This document shows positions 1 to 6,814 of a DNA stretch of 33,055 bases, in pieces. The position numbers and the translations under genes were made by a program. The notes under the pieces are model-generated. The model searched no databases. It was not told where the DNA came from and saw only the letters and a program-made list of their open reading frames with translations. This stretch comes from a virus. Location of the stretch: the IMG/VR virus record IMGVR_UViG_3300034072_001088, positions 1 through 33,055 of that record. The stretch is one strand, 5' to 3'. The stretch's first letter is position 1. Each line of letters starts with the position of its first letter.

Positions 1-2
1 TC

Positions 3-86
3 GACAGCGAAATCGAAAAGCTGCTGCGCCGCAAGAAAGACCTGAAGCGCATCAACCCGACCATCACGAGGAATCGCCGGAAATGA
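3..86 (+). CDS. C-terminal end of a small early phage gene (partial)
   Basis: The frame beginning at base 3 is open up to a TGA at 84-86 and has the GC-rich third positions of the real genes around it. The visible 27 residues are strongly basic and probably helical, with many Lys and Arg and motifs such as EIEKLLRRKK. Its stop overlaps the transposase ATG at 83 in an ATGA arrangement, so the two are likely translated together. In Mu-like phages this position usually holds a Ner-type or other small DNA-binding regulator, but too little is visible to name the family. The 5' end lies outside the window. Confidence 0.6.
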   Translation, partial: DSEIEKLLRRKKDLKRINPTITRNRRK

Positions 87-2059
87 TCGAACTGGGGGGC
101 GGAAAGACTTGGTTCACGTCACTGGAACTGGAGCAACTGGCATTGCCTGGCCTGCCGAAATCTAAGCGTAAGATCAACGAACGCGCAGCCGATGAGAATT
201 GGGTGCTGCGCGTTGACGCCCAGGGCATGTCGCTGGCGCGTAAGCGCGGCTCGGGCCGGGGTGGCGGCATGGAGTGGCATCTGTCGCTGTTACCGGATGC
301 GGCGAAGGCCGAACTGGTCAAGCGCGGCATCGCCTGGATGCCCGCCAATGATGAGGATGCCGTGTCGATCGCGCGCCAGACCCAGGGGTGGGCCTGGTAT
401 GAGATGCAGACCGACACGGTGAAGGCCGAGGCCGAGCGCCGCGCCGTCATCCTCGACATGTTCGAAGGGTTCGTCGCGGCCGGCATGAACCGGACCAGCG
501 CCGCCCAGGCCACGCACCAGGCGGTCAAGGACAGCGTCGGCACGATCTACAATTATCTGAAGCTGGTGAAGGGGATTCGCCGCGCCGATTATCTCCCCGC
601 ACTCGCCCCGCGCCGGAAGGGTGGCGGCAAGGAATGTGAGGTCGATGACGGCGCCTGGCAATATCTCAAGTCGGAATATCTGCGCCCCGAGCGGCCGACC
701 TTCAGCAGCTGCTACTTCAACACCGCCAAATTTTATGCCGCCCCGCGCGGCATCGACCTGCCTTCGGAAAAGACGCTGCTGCGCAAGCTCCAGCGTGAGG
801 TCGACCCCCGTGTCATCGTCGCAATGAGGAAAGGAATGGACGCCGTGCGCAATATGGTTCCCCCGCAGCAGCGCAGCAAAGCCCACATGTTCGCGATGGA
901 TATGGTCAATATCGACGGCCATAAGTTCGACGTGTTCGTCAATTTCGGCAAGGATGCGGCCGGCAAGGACATCATCGCGCGCCCGATGATGGTCGCGATC
1001 CAGGACGTTTACAGCTCGATGATGCTGGCCTGGCGGATCGGCGAGACGGAAAGCGCGCTGCTTACCCGCCTGGCCTTCGCTGATCTGTTCCGCGATTACG
1101 GGATTCCCAATCGCTGCCTGATGGACAATGGTCGCGCCTTCGCCTCCAAATGGGTGACCGGTGGCGTGCGCAACCGCTTCCGCTTCACCATCCGCGAGGA
1201 TGATCCGCTGGGCCTGCTGCCGAGCCTGGGCATCGGCGTCCAGTTCGCACAGCCCTATAGCGGCCAGTCCAAGCCGATCGAGCGTTCGTTCCGTACCCTG
1301 GCCGACTTCATCGCCAAGGATATCCGCTGCGCTGGCGCCTATACCGGCAACCATATCGACAATAAGCCCGAGAATTACGGCTCAAAGGCCGTGCCGCTCG
1401 ACGTGTTCGTCCAGGTCGTTCGTGACGGCATGGCCGCGTATAATGAGCGGGAAGGCCGCCGTACCGAAACCACGAACGGTGCCAGCTATCAGCAGACCTT
1501 CCAGGCGAGCTATGCGACCGCGCCCATCGGCAAGGCCAGCCCCGAGCATCTACGGCTGGCATTGCTGACCGGCGAGAAGATCAAGGCCGATCGCAAGGAC
1601 GGTTCGGTCAGGATCGTGGGCAATCGCTATTGGTCGCGTGACCTTAGCCGTCATGCCGGCCAGCTGCTGACGATCCGCTTCGATCCGGACGATCTGAGCC
1701 TGCCAATCCACGTCTATTCGATGGCGGGCGACTATATCTGCACTGCCGACCGCGTGGGTGCATCGCAGTTCGACAGCGTCGAGGATGCCAAGCGGCAGAA
1801 GAAGACGCTCGGCGACATGCGCAAGACGGTTCGCCGTCTGAGCGACCAGGAAAATCTGCTCAGCGCCCAGCAGCTGGAAGCCCAGCGCCGCTATGTCGAG
1901 CAGCCCGAACAGGAACTGGTGGCGAACGTCGTTCGGCCCGCCCGCTTCCGTGGAAACACGGCTCTTAAAGCCGCTCCAAAAGCCCTTCAGACACCCGTGG
2001 CAAATGAGCAGGTCGACCATTTCGTGGCGGCCGTCTCCAAACTGCGCGTGGTGGAGTGA
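83..2059 (+). CDS. A: MuA-type DDE transposase
   Basis: This 658-residue protein would bind the phage ends and catalyse integration and replicative transposition. The N-terminal stretch (residues about 5-70, WFTSLELEQLALPGLP) looks like the Mu DNA-binding winged-helix domain. The central RNase H-fold integrase core shows a DDE triad: D273 in FAMDMVNIDGH, D348 in CLMDNGRAF and E400 in SKPIERSFR, with spacing close to that of Mu A. A C-terminal beta-barrel-like segment (about 495-560, with VGNRYWSRDL) and a charged helical tail likely to contact MuB follow. Length is close to Mu A (663). The ATG overlaps the upstream stop and GAGGA lies at 68-72. The following ATPase gene and the phage genes beyond it argue against an IS element. 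Confidence 0.95.
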   Translation: MIELGGGKTWFTSLELEQLALPGLPKSKRKINERAADENWVLRVDAQGMSLARKRGSGRGGGMEWHLSLLPDAAKAELVKRGIAWMPANDEDAVSIARQTQGWAWYEMQTDTVKAEAERRAVILDMFEGFVAAGMNRTSAAQATHQAVKDSVGTIYNYLKLVKGIRRADYLPALAPRRKGGGKECEVDDGAWQYLKSEYLRPERPTFSSCYFNTAKFYAAPRGIDLPSEKTLLRKLQREVDPRVIVAMRKGMDAVRNMVPPQQRSKAHMFAMDMVNIDGHKFDVFVNFGKDAAGKDIIARPMMVAIQDVYSSMMLAWRIGETESALLTRLAFADLFRDYGIPNRCLMDNGRAFASKWVTGGVRNRFRFTIREDDPLGLLPSLGIGVQFAQPYSGQSKPIERSFRTLADFIAKDIRCAGAYTGNHIDNKPENYGSKAVPLDVFVQVVRDGMAAYNEREGRRTETTNGASYQQTFQASYATAPIGKASPEHLRLALLTGEKIKADRKDGSVRIVGNRYWSRDLSRHAGQLLTIRFDPDDLSLPIHVYSMAGDYICTADRVGASQFDSVEDAKRQKKTLGDMRKTVRRLSDQENLLSAQQLEAQRRYVEQPEQELVANVVRPARFRGNTALKAAPKALQTPVANEQVDHFVAAVSKLRVVE

Positions 2060-2066
2060 AATATTT

Positions 2067-2119
2067 GGGCCGCGCCGAGGCCTAGGAAACTTCCAGCGCG
2101 GCCCGTGCCGTACAGCACG
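2067..2119 (+). promoter_or_regulatory. Two stem-loops between transposase and MuB genes
   Basis: The 73-base gap holds a perfect 9-bp inverted repeat, GGGCCGCGC at 2067-2075 and GCGCGGCCC at 2096-2104, around a 20-base loop. A second hairpin follows, CGTGC at 2104-2108 with GCACG at 2115-2119, just before the MuB ribosome site near 2119-2125. No T tract follows, so this is not a standard intrinsic terminator. It could tune the ratio of transposase to MuB by attenuation, RNA processing or masking of the ribosome site; that role is inferred. Confidence 0.45.
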
Positions 2120-2132
2120 AGGATGAGTTAGC

Positions 2133-3122
2133 ATGATCAACGTCAACGAAATAGAAGCCACCCCCGATTTCATCAAAGACCAGCGCGAATGGCTGATCGC
2201 GCACAAGGCGGAAACCGGCTTCAGCTGGACCCGGCTGGAACAGCCGATCGGCCGCGCCGGATCGACGCTGTCGGCATTCTGCGGTGGCACCTACAACAAG
2301 TCGGAATATGAGGGCGGCAACGATAAGATCGCCCAGGAAGTCTATCGCTATCGCCAGACGCTGAAGGCGCAGGAGCAGCTGCGGATCGAGGCGCCCGAAA
2401 TCCCGCCCTTCTTCGAAACGCGCGCAGCCCAGATGGCCATGAGCCTTGCCACCTGGGCGCAGCGCGGCCGGGTCGGTGTTCTGGTCGGCACGCCTGGCGT
2501 GGGAAAGACGGAAGGCCTGATCGAATATACCGAGCGGGCCTCGAACGCCTATTTCATCCGCTGCCGCAAGTCGATGAAGACGATCACCGCGCTCTGCAAG
2601 GCGGTGCTGATCGCCATGGGCAACAAGGCTGCGCGCGGCTCCAGCGACGATCTGTCGCGCTGGGTGGTCTCTGAGCTGAAGTTCAAGAATGCGCTGCTGA
2701 TTTTCGACGACGCGCAGCATCTGACCATCGACATGTTGGAGGAAATCCGCGGCTGGTGGGACGAGCGCGAAATCACGGTCGGCATTCTGCTGGTCGGCAA
2801 TGAGCATGTGTCCTCGCAAATGGAAGGCACGTCGCGCACGGCCCCCTATCTGGCGCAGCTGTTCAGCCGGGTCAGCCAGACGATCGTCATCCCCCATGCC
2901 TATCCCGAGGATGCCGAGGCGCTGTCCGCCGCCTGGGGCGTGCATGACGACAAGTCGGTGGGCATCATCAAGGACATCGCTTCCCGGCCCGGTGGCCTGC
3001 GCGAATGCACCTTCACCTTGGAACTGGCGGTCACGATCGCGCGGTCCAAGGGCGAGGAACTGACGCGCAAGCATATCGCCGAAGCCTTTGGTCAGCGCGC
3101 CAGCCGTCCGGTGGCGGCATGA
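2133..3122 (+). CDS. B: MuB-type AAA+ ATPase, transposition target protein
   Basis: This 329-residue protein would bind target DNA with ATP, activate the transposase and give target immunity. The N-terminal 75 residues look like a helix-turn-helix domain (FSWTRLEQPIGRAGSTLSAF), as in Mu B. The AAA+ part has a Walker A motif GTPGVGKT at residues 119-126 and a Walker B motif LLIFDDAQH with D192-D193. A C-terminal helical region (about 270-329) matches the DNA-binding end of the family. It follows the transposase by 73 bases, with GAGGATGAG upstream of the ATG. An IstB-like protein of IS21 is the main alternative, but the DDE protein style and the phage context fit MuB better. Confidence 0.92.
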   Translation: MINVNEIEATPDFIKDQREWLIAHKAETGFSWTRLEQPIGRAGSTLSAFCGGTYNKSEYEGGNDKIAQEVYRYRQTLKAQEQLRIEAPEIPPFFETRAAQMAMSLATWAQRGRVGVLVGTPGVGKTEGLIEYTERASNAYFIRCRKSMKTITALCKAVLIAMGNKAARGSSDDLSRWVVSELKFKNALLIFDDAQHLTIDMLEEIRGWWDEREITVGILLVGNEHVSSQMEGTSRTAPYLAQLFSRVSQTIVIPHAYPEDAEALSAAWGVHDDKSVGIIKDIASRPGGLRECTFTLELAVTIARSKGEELTRKHIAEAFGQRASRPVAA

Positions 3123-3277
3123 TCCGGCTGCTGACCAAAGCGCGCCAGGCGCTGCTGACCGACCCGGTTACGGGCGAACCGATCAGCCCTGCGATGGTCG
3201 CGGCGTGGACCTACACCGCGTTCTTCATGGTGATGACCATGCTGATGCTGTCGCTCGGTCTGGGAGCGGGCCAATGA
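3119..3277 (+). CDS. Small one-helix membrane protein of the early region
   Basis: A 52-residue protein starts at an ATG overlapping the MuB stop (ATGA). It has a basic, amphipathic N terminus (MIRLLTKARQALL), a short polar linker and one hydrophobic helix from about residue 28 to 49 (AWTYTAFFMVMTMLMLSLGLG). The basic end is expected to stay in the cytoplasm. No family is recognised. It occupies the position of kil in Mu, immediately after B, where a small protein blocks cell division; that functional parallel comes only from position. Translational coupling and clean third-position bias support a real gene. Confidence 0.65.
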   Translation: MIRLLTKARQALLTDPVTGEPISPAMVAAWTYTAFFMVMTMLMLSLGLGAGQ

Positions 3278-3615
3278 CCGGGCAGATCATCGACATCAGC
3301 CGCGATCTGCGCTTCCCCGCGCCGATCGCCAACATCATTGCCGACGTGGCCTACCAGATGCATCTGCCCAAGGATGCCGTGATCGGTCCCGGCCGGACCC
3401 AACCGCTGGTCCAGGCGCGCGCAGCCGTGGTGTGGCTGTCGCGGGAGCTGATCGAGGCCAGCAATTGCATGCTCGGCCGCGCGCTAGGCGATCGCCGGCA
3501 CGGCGTGATCGAAACGGCCTACCAGACCGCCGCCAAGCTCCGCCTGCGCGATGCCGACTTCCGGCGCCGCACCGATCAACTGCGCGATCACTACCGCAAC
3601 CTTCAGGAGGACTGA
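3274..3615 (+). CDS. Stand-alone DnaA domain IV-like DNA-binding protein
   Basis: This 113-residue protein resembles the C-terminal DNA-binding domain of the bacterial replication initiator DnaA without the ATPase part. Residues about 18-90 follow the domain IV pattern: a helix with IIADVAYQMHL, the ARAAVVWLSREL segment that matches the basic helix of DnaA, and LGRALGDRRHGVIETAYQTA, which parallels the signature helix-turn-helix (family form GGRDHTTVLHA). It may bind DnaA-box-like DNA and affect host initiator activity or phage replication, which is inference. The ATG overlaps the preceding stop (ATGA), and GemA follows after a good ribosome site. Confidence 0.75.
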   Translation: MTGQIIDISRDLRFPAPIANIIADVAYQMHLPKDAVIGPGRTQPLVQARAAVVWLSRELIEASNCMLGRALGDRRHGVIETAYQTAAKLRLRDADFRRRTDQLRDHYRNLQED

Positions 3616-3617
3616 CA

Positions 3618-4346
3618 ATGGCTTCGACAGCAGCGGCCGTCCCGGCCGACGACAAGGCGCGCAAAATCCTGCTCGCCAAGGTGCATATCGCCAAGAAGCA
3701 GTTGGGCCTGGACGAGGACGCCTATGAAGGCGTCCTGCTGCGCGTCGCCGGCACCACCAGCGCGGGCAATTGCACGGTGCCCCAGCTGCGCCTGGTGGTG
3801 GCGGATTTCGAGCGGCGCGGCTTCAGCGCTTCGGCCAAGCGGCCGGGCGCGCCGCGCCGCGCGGATCACCCCCTGGCGCGCAAGGCGCGGGTGATGTGGA
3901 TCAGCCTGGCGCATCTGTGCGCGGTGCGCGAAGACCCGGCCCAGGCAATCCGTGGCGACAAGGCGCTGGAGACGTTCGCCTGCCGCCAGCTGCACTGCAC
4001 CAAGTTCCAGTGGGCGGACCAGACCCAGGGTGACAAGCTGGTCGAAGCGCTCAAGGCGATCGCCGATCGCCATGGCTGGGACCAGTCGGCCAAGAGCCTG
4101 TCAAAAGTCGCCTATGTCCATGTGCTCAAGGTCCGCCTGTGCGAGGCCATCCTTGCCAAGCTGAAGCGGGCGGGCATCGCAGCCGATCACTGGTTGCTCG
4201 GCGAGGCTGCATTCCGCCTGACCGGCATGGGTGCTGCCAATCGCGCCGTGTTCGAAACGCAGGAGCTGGAGCGGATGGCGGCGGCGCTGGGCGCGAAGCT
4301 GCGCGAACATGGCGGTGCTGGCGCATTCGAGGAAATGAGCAAGTGA
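3618..4346 (+). CDS. gemA: GemA-type regulatory protein (Mu gp16, DUF1018)
   Basis: A 242-residue protein of the GemA family, known in Mu for modulating host gene expression and DNA topology early in infection. The N-terminal part carries the typical pattern: short helices with AKVHIAKKQLGLDEDAYEGVLLR, then QLRLVVADFERRGF. A middle block has ARVMWISLAHLC, and a later block has FACRQLHCTKFQWAD, both characteristic of DUF1018 proteins. The C-terminal 80 residues are less recognisable and helical. Start ATG 3618 is preceded by AGGAGG at 3605-3610, the best ribosome site of the early region. It lies between the DnaA-like protein and the Mor activator, as in other Mu-like phages. Confidence 0.88.
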   Translation: MASTAAAVPADDKARKILLAKVHIAKKQLGLDEDAYEGVLLRVAGTTSAGNCTVPQLRLVVADFERRGFSASAKRPGAPRRADHPLARKARVMWISLAHLCAVREDPAQAIRGDKALETFACRQLHCTKFQWADQTQGDKLVEALKAIADRHGWDQSAKSLSKVAYVHVLKVRLCEAILAKLKRAGIAADHWLLGEAAFRLTGMGAANRAVFETQELERMAAALGAKLREHGGAGAFEEMSK

Positions 4347-4498
4347 GCCGCCGCTTCGACGCCGCGCGCGGCGGTCATCATCATCTGGCCTGGGAATCGC
4401 AGCCGCTGCTTGGAGCCTCCACGCAGCGGCGCGGCCGTTCTGCCGGATGGCTGACGCTGGCCTTCGCGCTGGGCCTGCTGATCGGGCTGCTTATCTGA
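4343..4498 (+). CDS. Tiny membrane protein between gemA and mor
   Basis: A GTG at 4343 overlapping the GemA stop (GTGA) opens a 51-residue frame that ends exactly where the next ATG begins (TGATG). The N-terminal half is polar and basic with a His run (RGGHHHLAWES), and the last 18 residues form one hydrophobic helix (WLTLAFALGLLIGLLI) that runs to the C terminus. This suggests a tail-anchored inner-membrane protein. No family is recognised. The exact packing between two certain genes supports it. A holin role is conceivable but the position in the early block speaks against it. Confidence 0.6.
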   Translation: MSRRFDAARGGHHHLAWESQPLLGASTQRRGRSAGWLTLAFALGLLIGLLI

Positions 4499-4878
4499 TG
4501 AGCCGGCGCGTCACCTCCGAACATCTGGTCGCCGAACTGGTGACCTTGCTCGGCGAGCGCGCCTTCATTGCGCTCGCCGAGAATTTCGGTGGGCGCCGTC
4601 TCTATGTTCCTCGCAAGATCGAAGCGGACGGGGAGATCGCCAAGGCGGTCGGCCTGGTCGCAGCCAAGCGGCTGTCCGATCGCAAGTCGCCCGACTATCT
4701 GCGCGTGCCCCTTGCCCGCGGGCTTCGCGCCCGCCATTATCGCGCCGCCGGTTTCAGCAATGGTGAGATCGCCACGAAACTCGGCATGACGGAAACGGGC
4801 ATCAATAGCCTGTTCGCTCGGATGGATGGCCCGCCCGAAAAGGGTAGCGAGCCAGACCGCCAACTCTCGTTTTTCTGA
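4498..4878 (+). CDS. mor: Mor-family transcription activator
   Basis: A 126-residue protein with the Mor pattern: an N-terminal dimerisation part with LVTLLGERAFIALAENFGGRRLYVP (here residues about 14-38), then a helix-turn-helix near residues 84-112 (YRAAGFSNGEIATKLGMTETGINSLF). Mu Mor binds a dyad upstream of the middle promoter and recruits RNA polymerase. Here the gene lies between the early block and the lysis genes, so it probably turns on middle/late genes directly. No separate C gene is visible in the window. The last five residues are QLSFF, close to the sliding-clamp-binding motif. The ATG overlaps the preceding stop. Confidence 0.85.
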   Translation: MSRRVTSEHLVAELVTLLGERAFIALAENFGGRRLYVPRKIEADGEIAKAVGLVAAKRLSDRKSPDYLRVPLARGLRARHYRAAGFSNGEIATKLGMTETGINSLFARMDGPPEKGSEPDRQLSFF

Positions 4879-4880
4879 GG

Positions 4881-4904
4881 CCATGGCCGCGTCGGCGGTC
4901 ATGG
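4881..4904. promoter_or_regulatory. Dyad downstream of mor, candidate activator site
   Basis: CCATGGCCGC at 4881-4890 and GCGGTCATGG at 4895-4904 form a 10-bp inverted repeat with a single G-T position and a 4-base centre. It starts three bases after the mor stop and about 80 bases before the endolysin start. Mor-family proteins bind dyads upstream of weak promoters, so this is a candidate operator for the lysis and head genes. No convincing -10 box is visible. As RNA it would form a hairpin without a following U tract, so a terminator is less likely. Confidence 0.4.
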
Positions 4905-4981
4905 GTTGAGCGCTTCCCTTGGCCGACAAGAGGCCATGGACAAAGCCCAAAACAACCCCGCTCGTCAACAGGTTCCCGGCC

Positions 4982-5545
4982 ATGGCTGAGGCACCTGGCA
5001 AAAGCGCGATCGGCCTGGTCGCTGCCAGTGCGCTGGTGGCTGCACCGGTCGGCATGGTCGTCAGCGATCCCGCTCAGCAGGTCGCCACGGGCCTGATCGA
5101 GAAATGGGAAAATGGACCGGGCGGCCCGGCCCTGGTGCCGTACAAGGATATCGTCGGCAAGTGGACCGTCTGCACCGGTGAAACCCGCGTGACGATGAAG
5201 CGCTACACGCTGGGCGAGTGCCGCGTCTTCCTGCGCAAAGCGATCACCAGCGATTTCGGTAAGGGCGTCCTGGCTTGCACGCCGCAGATCGCGACCGCCG
5301 TCTATCAGCTCGGCGCGGCGATCAGTGTTGCCTACAATGTCGGTGTCGCCGCCTATTGCGCCTCGACCATGGCCAAGCAGTTCAAGGCCGGTGACTGGTA
5401 CTCCGCGTGCCAGGCATTCGCCCTGTGGAACAAGGCCGGCGGCGTTGTCGTCACCGGGCTGAAGAACCGCCGCAATGACGAGATGCGGGCGTGCTTCACC
5501 AACCTGACGCCCGAGCGCACGCTGACGCCGAAGGTGCCGGCATGA
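4982..5545 (+). CDS. Phage endolysin, GH24 lysozyme with signal-anchor-like N terminus
   Basis: This 187-residue protein would cut the glycan strands of peptidoglycan. Residues about 8-27 are a weakly hydrophobic Ala/Gly/Val-rich segment (IGLVAASALVAAPVGMVV), like the signal-arrest-release anchors of R21- and P1-type lysozymes. The catalytic triad of the T4/P21 class is seen as E43 (EKWENG), D56 (PYKDIVG) and T62 (KWTVCTGET); the E-to-D distance is longer than in T4 lysozyme. Several cysteines in the mature part suggest disulfide control after release. A TTG at 4919 in the same frame would add 21 polar residues and weaken the export signal, so ATG 4982 is preferred. It opens the lysis cassette. 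Confidence 0.88.
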   Translation: MAEAPGKSAIGLVAASALVAAPVGMVVSDPAQQVATGLIEKWENGPGGPALVPYKDIVGKWTVCTGETRVTMKRYTLGECRVFLRKAITSDFGKGVLACTPQIATAVYQLGAAISVAYNVGVAAYCASTMAKQFKAGDWYSACQAFALWNKAGGVVVTGLKNRRNDEMRACFTNLTPERTLTPKVPA

Positions 5546-5817
5546 GGATGCTGGGCATCATGCGCGGGATGGCGCTGGCCGTGATGGCGATGCCGGTCGC
5601 AGCGCTGGCGATGGGATCGGAACGCGTGGCGTTGGTCGCGCCCGAGCCGGTCACCAGCAATGCGCGCAAGCGCGCACGCCGTGCCGCTCTAGTTGCGTCC
5701 GGCTACAGCGTGCGCCGTAGCAAGGGCGCCGCCGCGCGCCGCAAGATCAAGCCCAACCGCCTGCACGTCAGCCGTCGAACGCGTCGCCGGCATCGCCGTG
5801 CGCGGAGGCGTGCATGA
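5542..5817 (+). CDS. Small exported or membrane protein with very basic tail, lysis cassette
   Basis: A 91-residue protein starts at an ATG overlapping the endolysin stop. Residues 1-24 form a Met/Ala-rich signal-like segment ending in AALA, a plausible signal peptidase site. The rest is extraordinarily basic: about half of the last 50 residues are Arg or Lys, ending in RRTRRRHRRARRRA. No family is recognised. Its place between endolysin and spanin genes suggests a role in lysis. If exported, it might disturb the outer membrane as the cationic disruptin peptides do. The positive-inside rule instead favours a membrane protein with the tail in the cytoplasm, which would fit a one-helix holin or pinholin. 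Confidence 0.7.
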   Translation: MRMLGIMRGMALAVMAMPVAALAMGSERVALVAPEPVTSNARKRARRAALVASGYSVRRSKGAAARRKIKPNRLHVSRRTRRRHRRARRRA

Positions 5818-6446
5818 TGGCACGCCTTGCTTGGGGCCTGATCGATGTCGCCGGCATGATCCTGGGCGCTGTGCTGGAGCGCCTGGTCGAAGCACTGCGC
5901 TGGCTGCTGACCAAGCCGTCGCGGATGTTGATCGCGGGCCTGGTCCTGATCGGCCTGGTCCAGCATGTCGCCCTGCACCGCGCCAAGGACCTTGCCGCCA
6001 GTCGGAAGGACCAGGCGGCAGCCTGGCATGGCAAGTTTCGCGACCAAAAGGCCGAGATGCTGAAGCTGGTCGATCTGGTCCGCGCCGCCCGCATCGAGGC
6101 GGCCCGGCGCGACCAGGCCAATATCGTTCGCGTCCAGCGTGAATGGGACGCCAATCTTGCGGAGGTGAAGCATGGTTACACGGCTGATCTGGCCGACGCT
6201 CGCGCTGCTCTTGCTGAGTGGATGCGCCAGGGCGGCGGAGCGCGTGCAGCCGGCGCTGCCGGTCGTGTCGGAGACGCGTGCCTGTCCCCAGTTCCCGCCC
6301 TGTCCACCGGAGCTTTGCGGCCCGGTCACACGGCCACCCTGGATGGCGCCGAAGCCGAAGCGGTGACGGTCAACACCGTCCGCCTGGAGCATCTGATCGA
6401 CGCCTGGGGGCGTGCCGCGTCGATCAACCCGAATGCGCAGCCCTGA
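5814..6446 (+). CDS. Rz-like inner-membrane spanin
   Basis: A 210-residue protein with a transmembrane helix near residues 38-54 (MLIAGLVLIGLVQHVAL) and a long periplasmic coiled-coil-like region (about 55-150) rich in Ala, Arg, Lys and Asp. This is the layout of Rz proteins, which span the periplasm with Rz1 and fuse inner and outer membranes in the last step of lysis. A second amphipathic or hydrophobic stretch lies at residues 5-32 before the main helix, which is unusual for Rz. The C-terminal 90 residues overlap the nested lipoprotein gene in another frame and are correspondingly low in predicted order. ATG 5814 overlaps the preceding stop; ATG 5817 is possible. Confidence 0.75.
   Translation: MMARLAWGLIDVAGMILGAVLERLVEALRWLLTKPSRMLIAGLVLIGLVQHVALHRAKDLAASRKDQAAAWHGKFRDQKAEMLKLVDLVRAARIEAARRDQANIVRVQREWDANLAEVKHGYTADLADARAALAEWMRQGGGARAAGAAGRVGDACLSPVPALSTGALRPGHTATLDGAEAEAVTVNTVRLEHLIDAWGRAASINPNAQP
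6172..6366 (+). CDS. Rz1-like outer-membrane spanin lipoprotein, nested in Rz
   Basis: A 64-residue protein read in a different frame wholly inside the Rz-like gene. It has a short basic N terminus, a hydrophobic core and a lipobox LLSGC with the acylated Cys at residue 18 (signal WPTLALLLLSGC). The 47-residue mature part is Pro-rich with several Cys (CPQFPPCPPELCGP), as expected for Rz1. GGAGG at 6161-6165 lies seven bases before the ATG. Nested Rz1 genes are well known in lambdoid phages. The combination of lipobox, Pro content, ribosome site and location makes this more convincing than a chance frame. Confidence 0.82.
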   Translation: MVTRLIWPTLALLLLSGCARAAERVQPALPVVSETRACPQFPPCPPELCGPVTRPPWMAPKPKR

Positions 6447-6460
6447 AAGGGCCGTGAGCC

Positions 6461-6814
6461 ATGTTTGTAAGTCCTGAAGACACGGGGGAAATTGTGAGTT
6501 CTGGAGCGGGGTCTTTCCTGTCGTTCGTCGCGGTGCTGGTCAGCATCGCGAACATGCTGTGGAGCTGGCACACCAAGAGCCAGTCCGCTGCGGCCGATCG
6601 CGTCAAGAAGCTGGAGGATCGGCTCGACCATGTCGAGGATCGTCAGATTTCGCTGGAGGGCGAGTTCAAACACCTGCCCACGAAGGACGATATCAGCGCG
6701 CTGCGCATCCAGTTGGCCGATGTCTTGGGCAAGGTAAACGTCCAAGAAAATTCGCTCACTGCCATAGCCCGCACCGTCAACCGGATCGACGATTTTCTGC
6801 GAGAGAAAGCATGA
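6461..6814 (+). CDS. DUF2730-type membrane protein with coiled coil
   Basis: A 117-residue protein with one N-terminal membrane helix (about residues 17-37, GSFLSFVAVLVSIANMLWSW) followed by a coiled coil (DRVKKLEDRLDHVEDRQISLE) and a C-terminal helix (TAIARTVNRIDDFLREK). This matches the DUF2730 proteins found just before the terminase genes of Mu-like phages (Mu gp25 region). The function is not established; membrane attachment near lysis or packaging is all that can be said. The ATG at 6461 is 15 bases after the spanin stop and its own stop overlaps the next ATG. Confidence 0.75.
   Translation: MFVSPEDTGEIVSSGAGSFLSFVAVLVSIANMLWSWHTKSQSAAADRVKKLEDRLDHVEDRQISLEGEFKHLPTKDDISALRIQLADVLGKVNVQENSLTAIARTVNRIDDFLREKA

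Noticed and set aside
83-3122. Transposase plus ATPase as an IS21-type insertion sequence
   Set aside because: The DDE protein has MuA-type N- and C-terminal regions, and the pair is followed without break by GemA, Mor and phage head genes.
4881-4904. Inverted repeat after mor as an intrinsic terminator
   Set aside because: No T tract follows on either strand; an activator site or other role is more plausible.
4919-4981. TTG start at 4919 for the endolysin
   Set aside because: It would put 21 polar residues before the signal-anchor segment and has no ribosome site; ATG 4982 places the hydrophobic segment at the N terminus.
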